A program made the translations under genes and the position numbers. Below are positions 8,898 through 19,021 of a stretch of DNA of 36,678 nt, one piece after another; position 1 is the stretch's first letter; each line of letters begins with the position of its first letter. Location: NCBI GenBank assembly GCA_028707405.1, contig JAQWBH010000012.1:1-36678 (forward strand), read 5' to 3'. The notes beneath the pieces are model-generated. The model saw only the letters and a program-made list of their open reading frames with translations, did not search any database and was not told where the DNA came from. The DNA comes from Parabacteroides sp. GTDB lineage: Bacteria > Bacteroidota > Bacteroidia > Bacteroidales > Tannerellaceae.

Positions 8898-8926
8898 TGT
8901 TGATTGTTTTTTGTGTTATACCTTTG

Positions 8927-8934
8927 CAAAATTA
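8927..8934 (-). promoter_or_regulatory. Candidate -7 element (TAATTTTG) of glnN
   Basis: The minus strand reads TAATTTTG, fitting TAnnTTTG, 30 bases upstream of the glnN ATG. No good -33 TTTG is present at the usual spacing, so support is partial. An opposite-strand match TACCTTTG abuts it at 8919-8926. Confidence 0.35.
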
Positions 8935-9019
8935 CTCCTTTTCTTTAGATGAGGAAAAGGAATGACTGAAAAACATGGATTTTGTGAATTGTCGGAACGA
9001 CTGTTTTCGTTGATCTTAT

Positions 9020-9052
9020 TTTGTGTATCAAAGCAAAAATGTTATATCTTTG
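9020..9052 (+). promoter_or_regulatory. Bacteroides-type promoter of the 9090-13811 operon
   Basis: TTTG at 9020-9023, 21 bp, then TATCTTTG at 9045-9052. Both elements match the primary sigma (sigma-ABfr) promoter consensus of Bacteroides. The start point would be near 9057, leaving about 33 bases of leader before the ATG at 9090. Confidence 0.65.
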
Positions 9053-9089
9053 GAGGCGTAAAATGAAGTGAGACTTAAAATAGTATATC

Positions 9090-11414
9090 ATGAAAAAGAT
9101 TTTTAATTGTTTTGTTATCCTTTGCTTTCTGCTGCCTGCCGCCCTGTATGGCGGAGAGATTAATCTTTCTCATGCTTCATTACTGGTATCCAAAACGATC
9201 CGGGAGCCTGTACGCTCGTCAATCATTACCATGATGCAGGAGGAGATCAGCAAGCGGACAGGGTTCAAGTTGGAATCAGCTGATAAATGGGGCAAATCAC
9301 TGACGATAGCTTTGGTGAAAGCATCGGATGCCGGCTTATACGGGCGGGCTTTGCCTTCGGATGCAGAATTGCCGGCTAAGGCCGAGTCGTACAGAATTGA
9401 ATATCAGGACAACGGCCCGCATGCCACGCTCTGGCTGATTGGCGCTGACGACCGAGGTGTTCTTTTTGCGGCCGGACATCTGTTGCGGACTTCTTTTTAT
9501 CAAAAGAACAGGATGAATCTCGATATGAATCGTCAGGGCGTGTATGAACCGGTAGATTCGATCCGCGGTCATCAGCTGGGGTATCGTCCTTTGCCGAATA
9601 CGTATGATTTGTGGACCGGCCCGCAGTTTGAGCAGTATATTCGCGAACTGGTTATCTTTGGAACGAATAGTATCGAGGCTGTTCCTACGGATAATGCGCC
9701 CGATTCGATCATGAAGACGCCTAAGGATTCCATCAATTATTATATCAGCCGTGTCTGTCGGAAGTATGGACTGGATTATTGGATTTGGACTCCGGCCGAG
9801 GTCGATCTTTCGGATCCTGTTGCCAATCAGAGAGAGTTCCTGAGAAACGTGGCTTTCTACAGCCATTGTCCGAAGCTGGATAATGTGTTTGTTCCGGGAG
9901 GTGATCCGGGAAGCAATCATCCGAAGTATCTGTTGCCATTTATGAAAAAGCTTTCGGAAGCGTTGAAGAAGTATCATCCTGCGGCGGGTATGTGGATTTC
10001 GCTCCAGGGTTTCAATGATGAAGAGATGGAATATTTCTATCATTATCTGGAGACTGAACAGCCGGATTGGTTGCGTGGCGTGGTTTGCGGACCAGGGAGC
10101 CCTTCTATCTTCGAGACGCGCACCCGTTTGCCGCAACGTTATCTGCTTCGCCACTATCCGGATATCACACATTGCGTCCGCTGTCAGTATCCGGTGCTGC
10201 GCTGGGATCAGGCTTTCGCTCTGACTTATGGTCGCGAGCCTATTAATCCGCAGCCTGAATATTATTCGACTATTCATGACAAGTATGCGCCTATGACCAA
10301 TGGTTATATTACTTATTCGGAAGGTGTGACCGATGACGTGAACAAGTTCGTTTGGAGTCTCCGCTCCTGGAGTCCGTCTTTTTCTGTAGCGGAAGCCGTT
10401 TCACAATATGAACGTTTTTTCTTTTGTTCAAAGCCGAAAGATCATGTTGCTGAAGCAATAATGAGTCTGGAAAAAAACTGGGACGGACCGATAGAAAACA
10501 ATCAGGGCATCGAAGCCTCGTTCCGCCATTGGCAGCAGTTGGAGCAGGCATATCCAGGATTGCATGACAACTGGCGTTGGCAGATGTTGGTCTTGCGTGC
10601 CTATTATGATGCATACGTGGAAAGAAGAAAAGTTTACGAACAGCAACTTGAACAGTCGGCTAACCGGATTCTTTTGGCAGCTCCCGCGTTGGGTTCGGAA
10701 ATGGCTATGCAACGCGCTCTGGAAAAAGTGAACGAAGCGGATACGCATCCGATAGGTCAGGCGTTGAAACAAAAAATTGCCGGTTATTGCGAAATTTTGT
10801 ATCATTCGATTGGCTGGCAGAGCAGTTTTAAAAAATATCATGCCGACGGACCGGAACGCGGTTGTATCTTGGATTATATTGATTATCCGCTGAATAATCG
10901 CTGGTGGCTTGCCGATGAGTTCACCAAGATAGGTAAGATGCCGGCTGAAAAAGATAAGCTTGCCCGTCTAAATGTGATTGCCACATGGCAGAACCCCGGC
11001 GAAGGTAATTATTATGACAATATTTCAGATGTCAGCCAAAGTCCTCATGTAGTGACAACGGTTGAGGATGGAACGGATGTTGCCTGGTGGGATGACGGAT
11101 GGAGCCGTTGCCGCCTTTCTACACAGTTGTTTCAGCATGCACCCAGGCTGGTTTATGAGAACCTGAATCCGAATGTCAATTATGTAATCCGGATCGCAGG
11201 AAAAGGCGATGCGTTGCTGCGGGTGAATGGTTATCGTATGACGCCGCGTTTGTATAGCAAAGACTTGGAAGGGTTTAAAGAATTCTTTATCAGTCGCAGA
11301 TATATGGATAAAGGCAAACTGATTGTAAGCTTCGATGAACCGGAAGAGTCACAAGTAAATTGGCGTCAGCAATCGTTTATCAGTGATGTGTGGCTGCTGA
11401 AAGCTGAAGATTAA
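9090..11414 (+). CDS. Exported glycoside hydrolase-like protein with GH67/GH20-type N-terminal domain
   Basis: A probable periplasmic glycosidase. It has a signal peptide (1-20) and an alpha/beta N-terminal domain ending in the GADDRGVLFAAGHLLR stretch (118-133), which resembles the non-catalytic N-domain of alpha-glucuronidases (GH67) and hexosaminidases (GH20). The stretch SIRGHQLGYRPLPNTYDLW (157-175) leads into a TIM-barrel-like region with EAVPTDNAPD, DYWIWTPAEVD, VFVPGGDPGSNHP and GMWISLQGFNDEEMEYF. The C-terminal 120 residues look like a beta-sandwich. Candidate catalytic acids lie in the WTPAEVD and FNDEEME stretches, but I cannot assign them. It is the first gene of an operon with an aldolase and a symporter, which suggests release of an acidic sugar that is then imported and cleaved. 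The exact family is uncertain. Confidence 0.72.
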   Translation: MKKIFNCFVILCFLLPAALYGGEINLSHASLLVSKTIREPVRSSIITMMQEEISKRTGFKLESADKWGKSLTIALVKASDAGLYGRALPSDAELPAKAESYRIEYQDNGPHATLWLIGADDRGVLFAAGHLLRTSFYQKNRMNLDMNRQGVYEPVDSIRGHQLGYRPLPNTYDLWTGPQFEQYIRELVIFGTNSIEAVPTDNAPDSIMKTPKDSINYYISRVCRKYGLDYWIWTPAEVDLSDPVANQREFLRNVAFYSHCPKLDNVFVPGGDPGSNHPKYLLPFMKKLSEALKKYHPAAGMWISLQGFNDEEMEYFYHYLETEQPDWLRGVVCGPGSPSIFETRTRLPQRYLLRHYPDITHCVRCQYPVLRWDQAFALTYGREPINPQPEYYSTIHDKYAPMTNGYITYSEGVTDDVNKFVWSLRSWSPSFSVAEAVSQYERFFFCSKPKDHVAEAIMSLEKNWDGPIENNQGIEASFRHWQQLEQAYPGLHDNWRWQMLVLRAYYDAYVERRKVYEQQLEQSANRILLAAPALGSEMAMQRALEKVNEADTHPIGQALKQKIAGYCEILYHSIGWQSSFKKYHADGPERGCILDYIDYPLNNRWWLADEFTKIGKMPAEKDKLARLNVIATWQNPGEGNYYDNISDVSQSPHVVTTVEDGTDVAWWDDGWSRCRLSTQLFQHAPRLVYENLNPNVNYVIRIAGKGDALLRVNGYRMTPRLYSKDLEGFKEFFISRRYMDKGKLIVSFDEPEESQVNWRQQSFISDVWLLKAED

Positions 11415-11447
11415 ATGTATGAACAAGAAATAATGACATTGTAGATT

Positions 11448-12362
11448 ATGATACCTAAGCCTTTAAAAGGAATCATCCCTCCGTTAGTCACGCCGATGCT
11501 GGATGAAAACACCTTGGATCTGAAAGGACTCGAACGCCTTTTGAATCATGTTATTTCGGGTGGCGTGTCAGGTATATTTATACTTGGAACGAGTGGAGAG
11601 GCGCAAAACCTCAGTTACGCAGTTAGAAAAGAGATGATCAAACAAACTTGCCGGATTGTAGGCGGGAGAGTGCCGGTACTGGTCGGCATATCGGATACCA
11701 GTTTTGTTGAAAGTATCTCTTTGGCGAATAAAGCGCATGAATTTGGTGCAGATGTGCTGGTGGCTACGCCTCCGTTTTATTATACGCCGGGTCAGGCCGA
11801 ACTGATTCAATATTACTGGGACTTGGCCGATCAAGTGCCTCTGCCGTTATTTCTCTATAATATGCCATCGCATGTGAAGGTGATGATAGAACCCGAAACA
11901 ATCGTAAAACTGGCTGCAAACAATAATATCATCGGCCTGAAAGACAGTTCGGCCAATGGTGTCTATCTGCAGAAAGTCATGTATCTGCTGAAAGACAGGC
12001 CTGACTTTACTATTTTGGTCGGTCCTGAAGAAATGACGGCGGGAATGGTTCTGATGGGAGCACATGGCGGGGTGAATGGAGGAGCGAATATCTATCCCGA
12101 ACTGTACGTCTCGCTTTATCAGGCGGCTTGCAACAAAGATTTTGAAACAATAGCCGAATTGCAACCCAAGGTAATGAATATAAGTCTTTCGCTTTATAAT
12201 ATCGGAAAATATGCGTCCAGCTATATTAAAGGGCTTAAGACAGCTTTGAATTTGAAAGGTATCTGTGATGATTTTATGCCCGAACCGTTTCATAAGTTCA
12301 ACGCGGCTGAGCGGAAGTTTGTCGAACTGAAGCTGAAAGAGCTGGATAGTCTCATCAAATAA
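11448..12362 (+). CDS. DapA/NanA-family aldolase (dihydrodipicolinate synthase-like)
   Basis: A class I, Schiff-base TIM-barrel enzyme of the DHDPS / N-acetylneuraminate lyase family, cytoplasmic. The Schiff-base lysine is K165 in GLKDSS and the catalytic tyrosine Y137 in LYNMP. The substrate carboxylate loop reads GTSGEA, where true DapA has GTTGE, and the GGVNGGAN glycine motif lies near residue 205. Its 304 aa are normal. Placement between an exported glycosidase and a sodium symporter argues for a catabolic 2-keto acid aldolase (2-keto-3-deoxy sugar acid or sialic-acid type) and against lysine biosynthesis. No nanE, nanK or kdgK partner is nearby, so the substrate is open. Gaps are 33 bases upstream and 9 downstream. 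Confidence 0.85.
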   Translation: MIPKPLKGIIPPLVTPMLDENTLDLKGLERLLNHVISGGVSGIFILGTSGEAQNLSYAVRKEMIKQTCRIVGGRVPVLVGISDTSFVESISLANKAHEFGADVLVATPPFYYTPGQAELIQYYWDLADQVPLPLFLYNMPSHVKVMIEPETIVKLAANNNIIGLKDSSANGVYLQKVMYLLKDRPDFTILVGPEEMTAGMVLMGAHGGVNGGANIYPELYVSLYQAACNKDFETIAELQPKVMNISLSLYNIGKYASSYIKGLKTALNLKGICDDFMPEPFHKFNAAERKFVELKLKELDSLIK

Positions 12363-12371
12363 GCATATGAA

Positions 12372-13811
12372 ATGAAACTGTCGGTCATCGATCTTGTCAT
12401 ATTCCTTATATTCATGCTGGGGACGTTTCTCTTCGGATGTTCGTTTTTTCAGAAGAAAAGAAATTCCGGCGATTATACTTCAGCGGGAGGGAAACTTCCG
12501 GCTTGGGTTGTCGGAATGTCCATCTTTGCTACTTATGTCAGCAGTATCAGTTTCCTGGCTTTGCCCGGAAATGCTTATAAAGGCAATTGGAATTCTTTTG
12601 TGTTCAGTTTGTCGATCCCGATAGCTTCATGGATCGCTGCGAAATATTTTGTTCCGTTCTATAGGAAAATCAACAGTATATCTGCGTATAGTTTTCTAGA
12701 AGAACGCTTTGGCTATTGGGCGCGTGTCTATGCCTCCTGTTGTTATCTGCTTACACAGGTGGCCCGAATAGGATCGGTGCTGTATCTGATGGCTTTACCT
12801 CTGCATAGCATGTTGGGTATAAGTGTTGCGTCGCTGGTTATTGTTTTAGGGGTATGTGTTGTTATTTATTCCGTATTGGGAGGGATACAGGCTGTTATCT
12901 GGACAGATGCCATTCAGGGGCTTATCTTGATTGTCGGCGCATTGGCTTGCGTCGTCGTTTTACTTTTTTCCATGCCGGAAGGACCATCGCAATTGTTTCA
13001 GGTTGCCATTGCGCATGACAAGTTTTCTTTGGGCAGTTTCAGTCCGGATCTTTCAACAGCAACGTTCTGGGTGACTCTGGTCTACGGCCTGTTTATCAAT
13101 ATGCAGAATTATGGTATCGATCAGAATTATGTTCAGCGCTATAAGACGGCGAAGGATGACAGGAGTGCTCGCTCGGCAGCACTGTTTGGCGGATTGTTGT
13201 ATGTGCCGGTCAGTTTGTTTTTCTTTTTTATAGGAACAGCTCTTTTTGCTTATTACAATGTGACGCCGTCGCTGCTCCCTGCCGGGACGCCGAGCGATGA
13301 TGTTTTCCCTTATTTTATTGTTCACGGACTTCCTGTCGGTATAACCGGACTGCTTATTGCTGCAATCTGTGCTGCGGGAATGAGTACGGTATCGACGAGT
13401 ATAAATAGTTCTGCAACGATCATATTAACTGATTTTTATCAACATAAACGGCAGCGCACTGACAGGCAGAATATGATGGTTTTGTATCTGACGTCATTTT
13501 TGCTTGGTATGTTGGGAATTGGACTGGGATTAGCCATGATGTCTGTACAAAGCGCTCTGGAGGCATGGTGGAAGCTGGCCGGAATATTTAGTGGCGGAAT
13601 GTTAGGGCTGTTCTTACTTGGTTATCTTGGAAGGAGGGTTAAAAGTATTTATGCTGCGATCGGTGTGATTTGCGGTGTGATTTTAATCTCATGGATGAGT
13701 CTGGGGCACAATGTGATCTTTCATAATTATTTGACGATCGTTTTTGGAACCATATTGATTTTTATGGTGGGATTTCTACTTTCTGTTTTATTCGGAAAGA
13801 GAAAGGCATAG
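12372..13811 (+). CDS. Sodium:solute symporter (SSS family)
   Basis: A polytopic inner-membrane transporter using the sodium gradient. At 479 aa it has about 13 hydrophobic segments, the first at 4-24, and FATYVSSISFLALPGNAYKG (52-71) typical of the SSF fold. The SSF signature YSVLGGIQAVIWTDAIQG (166-183) and AAGMSTVSTSINSSATII, a conserved region near helix 8, are also present. It follows the aldolase gene by 9 bases, so import of the sugar acid or related product for that aldolase is the simplest role. NanT-like and glucose-type SSS carriers share these motifs and the substrate cannot be told. I see no strong terminator in 13812-13867. Confidence 0.9.
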   Translation: MKLSVIDLVIFLIFMLGTFLFGCSFFQKKRNSGDYTSAGGKLPAWVVGMSIFATYVSSISFLALPGNAYKGNWNSFVFSLSIPIASWIAAKYFVPFYRKINSISAYSFLEERFGYWARVYASCCYLLTQVARIGSVLYLMALPLHSMLGISVASLVIVLGVCVVIYSVLGGIQAVIWTDAIQGLILIVGALACVVVLLFSMPEGPSQLFQVAIAHDKFSLGSFSPDLSTATFWVTLVYGLFINMQNYGIDQNYVQRYKTAKDDRSARSAALFGGLLYVPVSLFFFFIGTALFAYYNVTPSLLPAGTPSDDVFPYFIVHGLPVGITGLLIAAICAAGMSTVSTSINSSATIILTDFYQHKRQRTDRQNMMVLYLTSFLLGMLGIGLGLAMMSVQSALEAWWKLAGIFSGGMLGLFLLGYLGRRVKSIYAAIGVICGVILISWMSLGHNVIFHNYLTIVFGTILIFMVGFLLSVLFGKRKA

Positions 13812-13867
13812 TGTTCACGGACATGTACATTCTATGGCATTTTAGTGATTAAGTAATGCAAAATCAT

Positions 13868-13875
13868 TACCTTTG
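13868..13875 (+). promoter_or_regulatory. Candidate hisS promoter -7 element with adjoining dyad
   Basis: TACCTTTG, an exact TAnnTTTG match, 28 bases before the hisS ATG. No TTTG lies at the usual -33 spacing. A perfect small dyad, GTAATG (13853-13858) and CATTAC (13865-13870), overlaps the upstream edge and could be an operator or chance. Confidence 0.45.
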
Positions 13876-13903
13876 CAATCAAATTAAACAAATAAAGTAA
13901 GTC

Positions 13904-15262
13904 ATGCAGAAACCGTCTATACCCAAAGGGACCAGAGATTTTTCGCCCGAAGAAATGGCGAAACGTAATTATATTTTCAATACAATTCGCGAAGTATATC
14001 ATCTTTATGGATTTCAACAGATTGAAACGCCGGCAATGGAAAATCTTTCCACTCTGATGGGAAAGTATGGCGAAGAAGGCGATAAATTATTGTTTAAAAT
14101 CTTGAACTCCGGCGATTGTTTTAGTGATATCAGTGATAATGAGTTAATGGAACGTAATGCGGTGCATTTTGCAAATAAGGCTTGCGAAAAAGGTCTGCGT
14201 TATGATTTGACTGTTCCTTTTGCCCGCTTTGTTGTACAACATCGCAATGAAATAGCATTTCCTTTTAAGCGTTATCAGATTCAACCTGTGTGGCGTGCCG
14301 ATCGTCCGCAAAAAGGTCGTTATCGTGAGTTTTATCAGTGCGACGGCGATGTCGTTGGCTCTGATTCATTAATCAATGAGGTCGAACTGATTCAGATTAT
14401 GAATGAGGTGTTCAGGCGTTTTGGCATTCGCGTTTGTATCAAGATGAATAATCGAAAGATTTTGGCAGGCATTGCTGACATTATCGGTGAGGCTGAAAAG
14501 ATTGTGGATATCACTGTTGCTATTGATAAGCTGGATAAGATCGGTTTGGAGAATGTCAATGAAGAACTGCGCTCAAAAGGTCTTACAGAGGAGGCTATTG
14601 CACGTTTGCAACCGATTATCATGCTGAAGGGAACAAACCGTGAGAAACTTGCTGTATTAAAACAGGAACTTGCTGTCTCGGGAACGGGAATGAAGGGTAT
14701 TGAAGAAATGGAATATATTCTGGACCGGGTGGATAGTCTTCAGCTGACCGCCGAACTTGAAGTGGACTTGACTTTGGCACGCGGATTGAACTACTACACG
14801 GGAACGATTTTTGAAGTAAAAGCACTGGATGTTCAGATTGGAAGTATTACCGGTGGCGGACGATATGACAACTTGACGGGTGTTTTTGGCATGGATGGCG
14901 TGTCAGGTGTGGGAATCTCTTTCGGCGCTGATCGTATCTTTGATGTGTTGAATCAGCTGAATCTCTATCCGGCCGATTCCTTGCAGACAACGCAATTGTT
15001 GTTTGTTAACTTCGGCGAAAAAGAAACAGACTATTTGCTGCCGTTGATTGCCAAAGTTCGTGCTGCCGACATTCGTACAGAGCTCTATCCGGAGTCGGCA
15101 AAAATGAAGAAACAGATGGGCTATGCCGACACAAAGAGGATCCCGTTTGTGGCTATTGTTGGGGAAACGGAGATTAACGAAGGAAAAGTAAACTTGAAGA
15201 ATATGCTTACGGGTGAGCAAAAGCTCATTTCAGTGGATGACTTGATAGAAAATATACATTAA
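13904..15262 (+). CDS. hisS: Histidyl-tRNA synthetase
   Basis: A class II aminoacyl-tRNA synthetase charging tRNA-His in the cytoplasm. Motif 1 region [13 protein letters not shown] (37-49), motif 2 [16 protein letters not shown] (137-152), the histidine-specific loop [10 protein letters not shown] (291-300) and motif 3 [13 protein letters not shown] (334-346) are all clear. The C-terminal anticodon-binding domain spans about 364-452 ([22 protein letters not shown]). Its 452 aa are the usual length. The start at [13 protein letters not shown] is the standard family N-terminus, and the gene has its own -7 element. A GH30 glycosidase gene follows after 8 bases. Confidence 0.96.
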   Translation: MQKPSIPKGTRDFSPEEMAKRNYIFNTIREVYHLYGFQQIETPAMENLSTLMGKYGEEGDKLLFKILNSGDCFSDISDNELMERNAVHFANKACEKGLRYDLTVPFARFVVQHRNEIAFPFKRYQIQPVWRADRPQKGRYREFYQCDGDVVGSDSLINEVELIQIMNEVFRRFGIRVCIKMNNRKILAGIADIIGEAEKIVDITVAIDKLDKIGLENVNEELRSKGLTEEAIARLQPIIMLKGTNREKLAVLKQELAVSGTGMKGIEEMEYILDRVDSLQLTAELEVDLTLARGLNYYTGTIFEVKALDVQIGSITGGGRYDNLTGVFGMDGVSGVGISFGADRIFDVLNQLNLYPADSLQTTQLLFVNFGEKETDYLLPLIAKVRAADIRTELYPESAKMKKQMGYADTKRIPFVAIVGETEINEGKVNLKNMLTGEQKLISVDDLIENIH

Positions 15263-15270
15263 CTATACTT

Positions 15271-16701
15271 ATGAAACGTGCAGTTCTGATTATCGGTTTG
15301 TCATTATTGTGCATATCATGCCATTTCAGACCTCGTGCGGCATGGGTGACTACAACGGATGGCGATGTATGGCATGAACAATCGGAACTGATTGCAGCTT
15401 CCGTCGATACGATTCCATCTGTTGATGTAACAATCCTTACGGAGAAACGTCAGCAGCAGATAGATGGATTCGGAGCTTGTTTTAATGAGTTGGGATGGAT
15501 TTCGTTGAGTAAACTGGCACCCGAATCGAGAGAAAATATTATGGAAGAATTGTTTTTCCCGGATTTCGGGGCAAATTTTAATATTTGCCGTATGCCTGTT
15601 GGTGCCAATGATTTTTCACGCGACTGGTATTCGTATAATGAGACTGATAGCGATTTTGTGATGTCTGACTTTACGATTGCCAACGATGTGCAGACATTAA
15701 TTCCGTTCATAAAAAATGCACAAAAGTATAATCCTGATTTGAAAATATGGGCTTCGCCATGGTGTCCGCCAAGTTGGATGAAATACAATAAGCATTATGC
15801 TTCGGCATATACGGACGAGACGGTCGATCCTAAATATAGAAATGGATTGCCGAAGGAAGATGTGGGGCGTGAAGGAACGGATATGTTTATTCAGGATTCA
15901 TTGTATTTACAGGCATATGCACTATATTTTTCAAAGTTCATTTCTGCATATAAAGAAAAGGGTATTCCTGTTTTTGCTGTGATGCCTCAAAATGAATTCA
16001 ATTCGGCGCAAGTGTTTCCGAGTTGTTGCTGGAAATCTTCTTCGCTGGCTCATTTTATCGGCAGATATTTAGGGCCGGAGATGAAGAAGCAGGGTGTAGA
16101 GATTCTGTTCGGCACGGTAGAACGAGCTAATGAAGCATTGGTTGATACGGTACTGACAGACCCTGAGGCTGCCAAATATGTTACAGGTGTTGGTTTTCAG
16201 TGGGCAGGCAAGGGTGCGGTGAATGGCATTCATAAACGTTACCCGGACATGAAGTTGTATCAGTCGGAACAGGAATGCGGCAACGGCAGGAACGACTGGG
16301 AAGGTGCATTTCACTCATGGGACCTGATGCGTACGTATTTTAACGGAGGGGTTTCAGCCTATATGTATTGGAATATATCTTTGGAAAAAGGAGGCATAAG
16401 TCGCTGGGGATGGGCTCAAAATTCGCTGGTCGTTGTTGATCCGGCCACTGAATCGTATGTCTTTACCCCCGAATATTATGTCTTGAAACATTTAAGTCAT
16501 TATGTTTCTCCTGATGCTTACAAGGTCGCTACGAAAGGTAATTATAATAATCTGCTGGCTTTTGTCAATCATGACGGAAGTGTAGTCGTTGTAGTGGCCA
16601 ATGAGAACGATATGTCGCAAAAATTAAAGATACGTATTGAAGGGCGTGTATATCAGCCTGTTTTGCCGGCTCATTCTATTACTACATTATTTGTTGATTA
16701 A
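15271..16701 (+). CDS. GH30 family glycosidase, lipoprotein
   Basis: A glucosylceramidase-like retaining glycosidase (GH30; beta-glucosidase, beta-1,6-glucanase and beta-xylosidase activities are known in the family). The signal ends in a lipobox, C-I-S-C with C17, so a lipid-anchored periplasmic or surface enzyme is expected. The family N-terminal motif QQIDGFGACFNELGW (62-76), the acid/base in VMPQNEFN (E242) and the nucleophile in LYQSEQECGNG (E333) are present. The C-terminal 60 residues form the usual beta-sandwich (VVVVANENDMSQKLKI). Its 476 aa are normal. It lies 8 bases after hisS with no promoter between, so it is probably read from the hisS transcript. No SusC/SusD genes are nearby, and the substrate is unknown. 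Confidence 0.88.
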   Translation: MKRAVLIIGLSLLCISCHFRPRAAWVTTTDGDVWHEQSELIAASVDTIPSVDVTILTEKRQQQIDGFGACFNELGWISLSKLAPESRENIMEELFFPDFGANFNICRMPVGANDFSRDWYSYNETDSDFVMSDFTIANDVQTLIPFIKNAQKYNPDLKIWASPWCPPSWMKYNKHYASAYTDETVDPKYRNGLPKEDVGREGTDMFIQDSLYLQAYALYFSKFISAYKEKGIPVFAVMPQNEFNSAQVFPSCCWKSSSLAHFIGRYLGPEMKKQGVEILFGTVERANEALVDTVLTDPEAAKYVTGVGFQWAGKGAVNGIHKRYPDMKLYQSEQECGNGRNDWEGAFHSWDLMRTYFNGGVSAYMYWNISLEKGGISRWGWAQNSLVVVDPATESYVFTPEYYVLKHLSHYVSPDAYKVATKGNYNNLLAFVNHDGSVVVVVANENDMSQKLKIRIEGRVYQPVLPAHSITTLFVD

Positions 16702-16808
16702 AAGAAAAGGCTATGTGCGGCAGAAGAGAATGGCCAACCTGTCAGTCTGTCTCACTGCAAAGTTTGTTATCGCTGAAAAAATGGCAGGTTTTATCGAAAT
16801 ATTTGTTT

Positions 16809-16824
16809 TGGCATGAATTTGGCA
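16809..16824 (+). promoter_or_regulatory. Sigma-54-like -24/-12 element or tandem operator before groES
   Basis: TGGCATGAATTTGGCA fits the sigma-54 consensus TGGCAYR-N4-TTGCW at all but one fixed position (TGGC for TTGC), with GG and GC correctly 10 bases apart. The start point would be near 16835, about 50 bases before groES. The same bases form a direct repeat of TTTGGCAT (16807-16814 and 16818-16825) with an 11-bp period, so a protein-binding site is an alternative. No TAnnTTTG element is visible in 16702-16884. Confidence 0.45.
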
Positions 16825-16884
16825 TATATCCTAATGTGCTTCAAAAGAACACAAAAGTAATTATAATTATTAACAAATAAAAAT

Positions 16885-17163
16885 ATGTCAACAATGAACA
16901 TTAAACCATTAGCAGATCGGGTCCTTATTAAACCCGCTGAAGCAGAAGAGAAAACATTAGGTGGAATCATTATTCCTGATTCTGCAAAAGAAAAACCGTT
17001 GAAAGGTGCAGTAGTTGCTGTAGGCAACGGAACTAAAGATGAAGAAATGGTTGTCAAAGGTGGAGATGAAGTACTTTATGGCAAATATGCGGGTACCGAA
17101 ATCGAATTTGATGGTGAGAAATACCTCATTATGCGTCAATCGGATATTTTAGCTATCATCTAA
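16885..17163 (+). CDS. groES: Co-chaperonin GroES (Hsp10)
   Basis: The heptameric lid of the GroEL folding chamber, cytoplasmic. [13 protein letters not shown] at the N-terminus, the mobile loop [18 protein letters not shown] and the C-terminal [13 protein letters not shown] are textbook GroES. An in-frame ATG at 16894 ([10 protein letters not shown]) is the commoner family start, so the first three residues (MST) may not be made. groEL follows after 45 bases, making the usual groES-groEL operon. The upstream region carries a sigma-54-like element and no CIRCE repeat that I could see. Confidence 0.96.
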   Translation: MSTMNIKPLADRVLIKPAEAEEKTLGGIIIPDSAKEKPLKGAVVAVGNGTKDEEMVVKGGDEVLYGKYAGTEIEFDGEKYLIMRQSDILAII

Positions 17164-17199
17164 TTTGTAGTAATTCAAACATTATAAATTTCTAAATAA

Positions 17200-18846
<1,647 letters not shown>

Positions 18847-18870
18847 TTCTTCCCATAAAATAAATAACTC

Positions 18871-18910
18871 GGACAGCTGTTTTCTTTATTGAAGGCAGCT
18901 GTCCTTTTTT
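18871..18910 (+). terminator. Rho-independent terminator of groES-groEL
   Basis: A stem of GGACAGCTG (18871-18879) and CAGCTGTCC (18896-18904), a 16-base loop and a run of six T. It is 24 bases after the groEL stop. Confidence 0.85.
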
Positions 18911-19021
18911 GTTCCAAGACTTAATTTTATATTTTATAGAAAAAGCCCAATATTTTTTTTAAGTCGAAAAAATACGCTTATCTTTATAGCCGAAATAATC
19001 AATCTATTAAAAGATACAATC

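Noticed and set aside
8919..8926. Plus-strand TACCTTTG next to the glnN start as a promoter for the 9090 operon
   Set aside because: There is no -33 partner at 19-21 bp, and a complete promoter exists at 9020-9052.
11448..12362. Biosynthetic dapA
   Set aside because: The GTSGEA loop and the glycosidase/symporter context favour a catabolic aldolase.
16713..16880. A 55-codon plus-strand ORF directly before groES (begins MCGRREWPT, ends IIIINK)
   Set aside because: It spans the putative groES promoter region, has no start signal and has a low-complexity end; most likely chance in an AT-rich gap.
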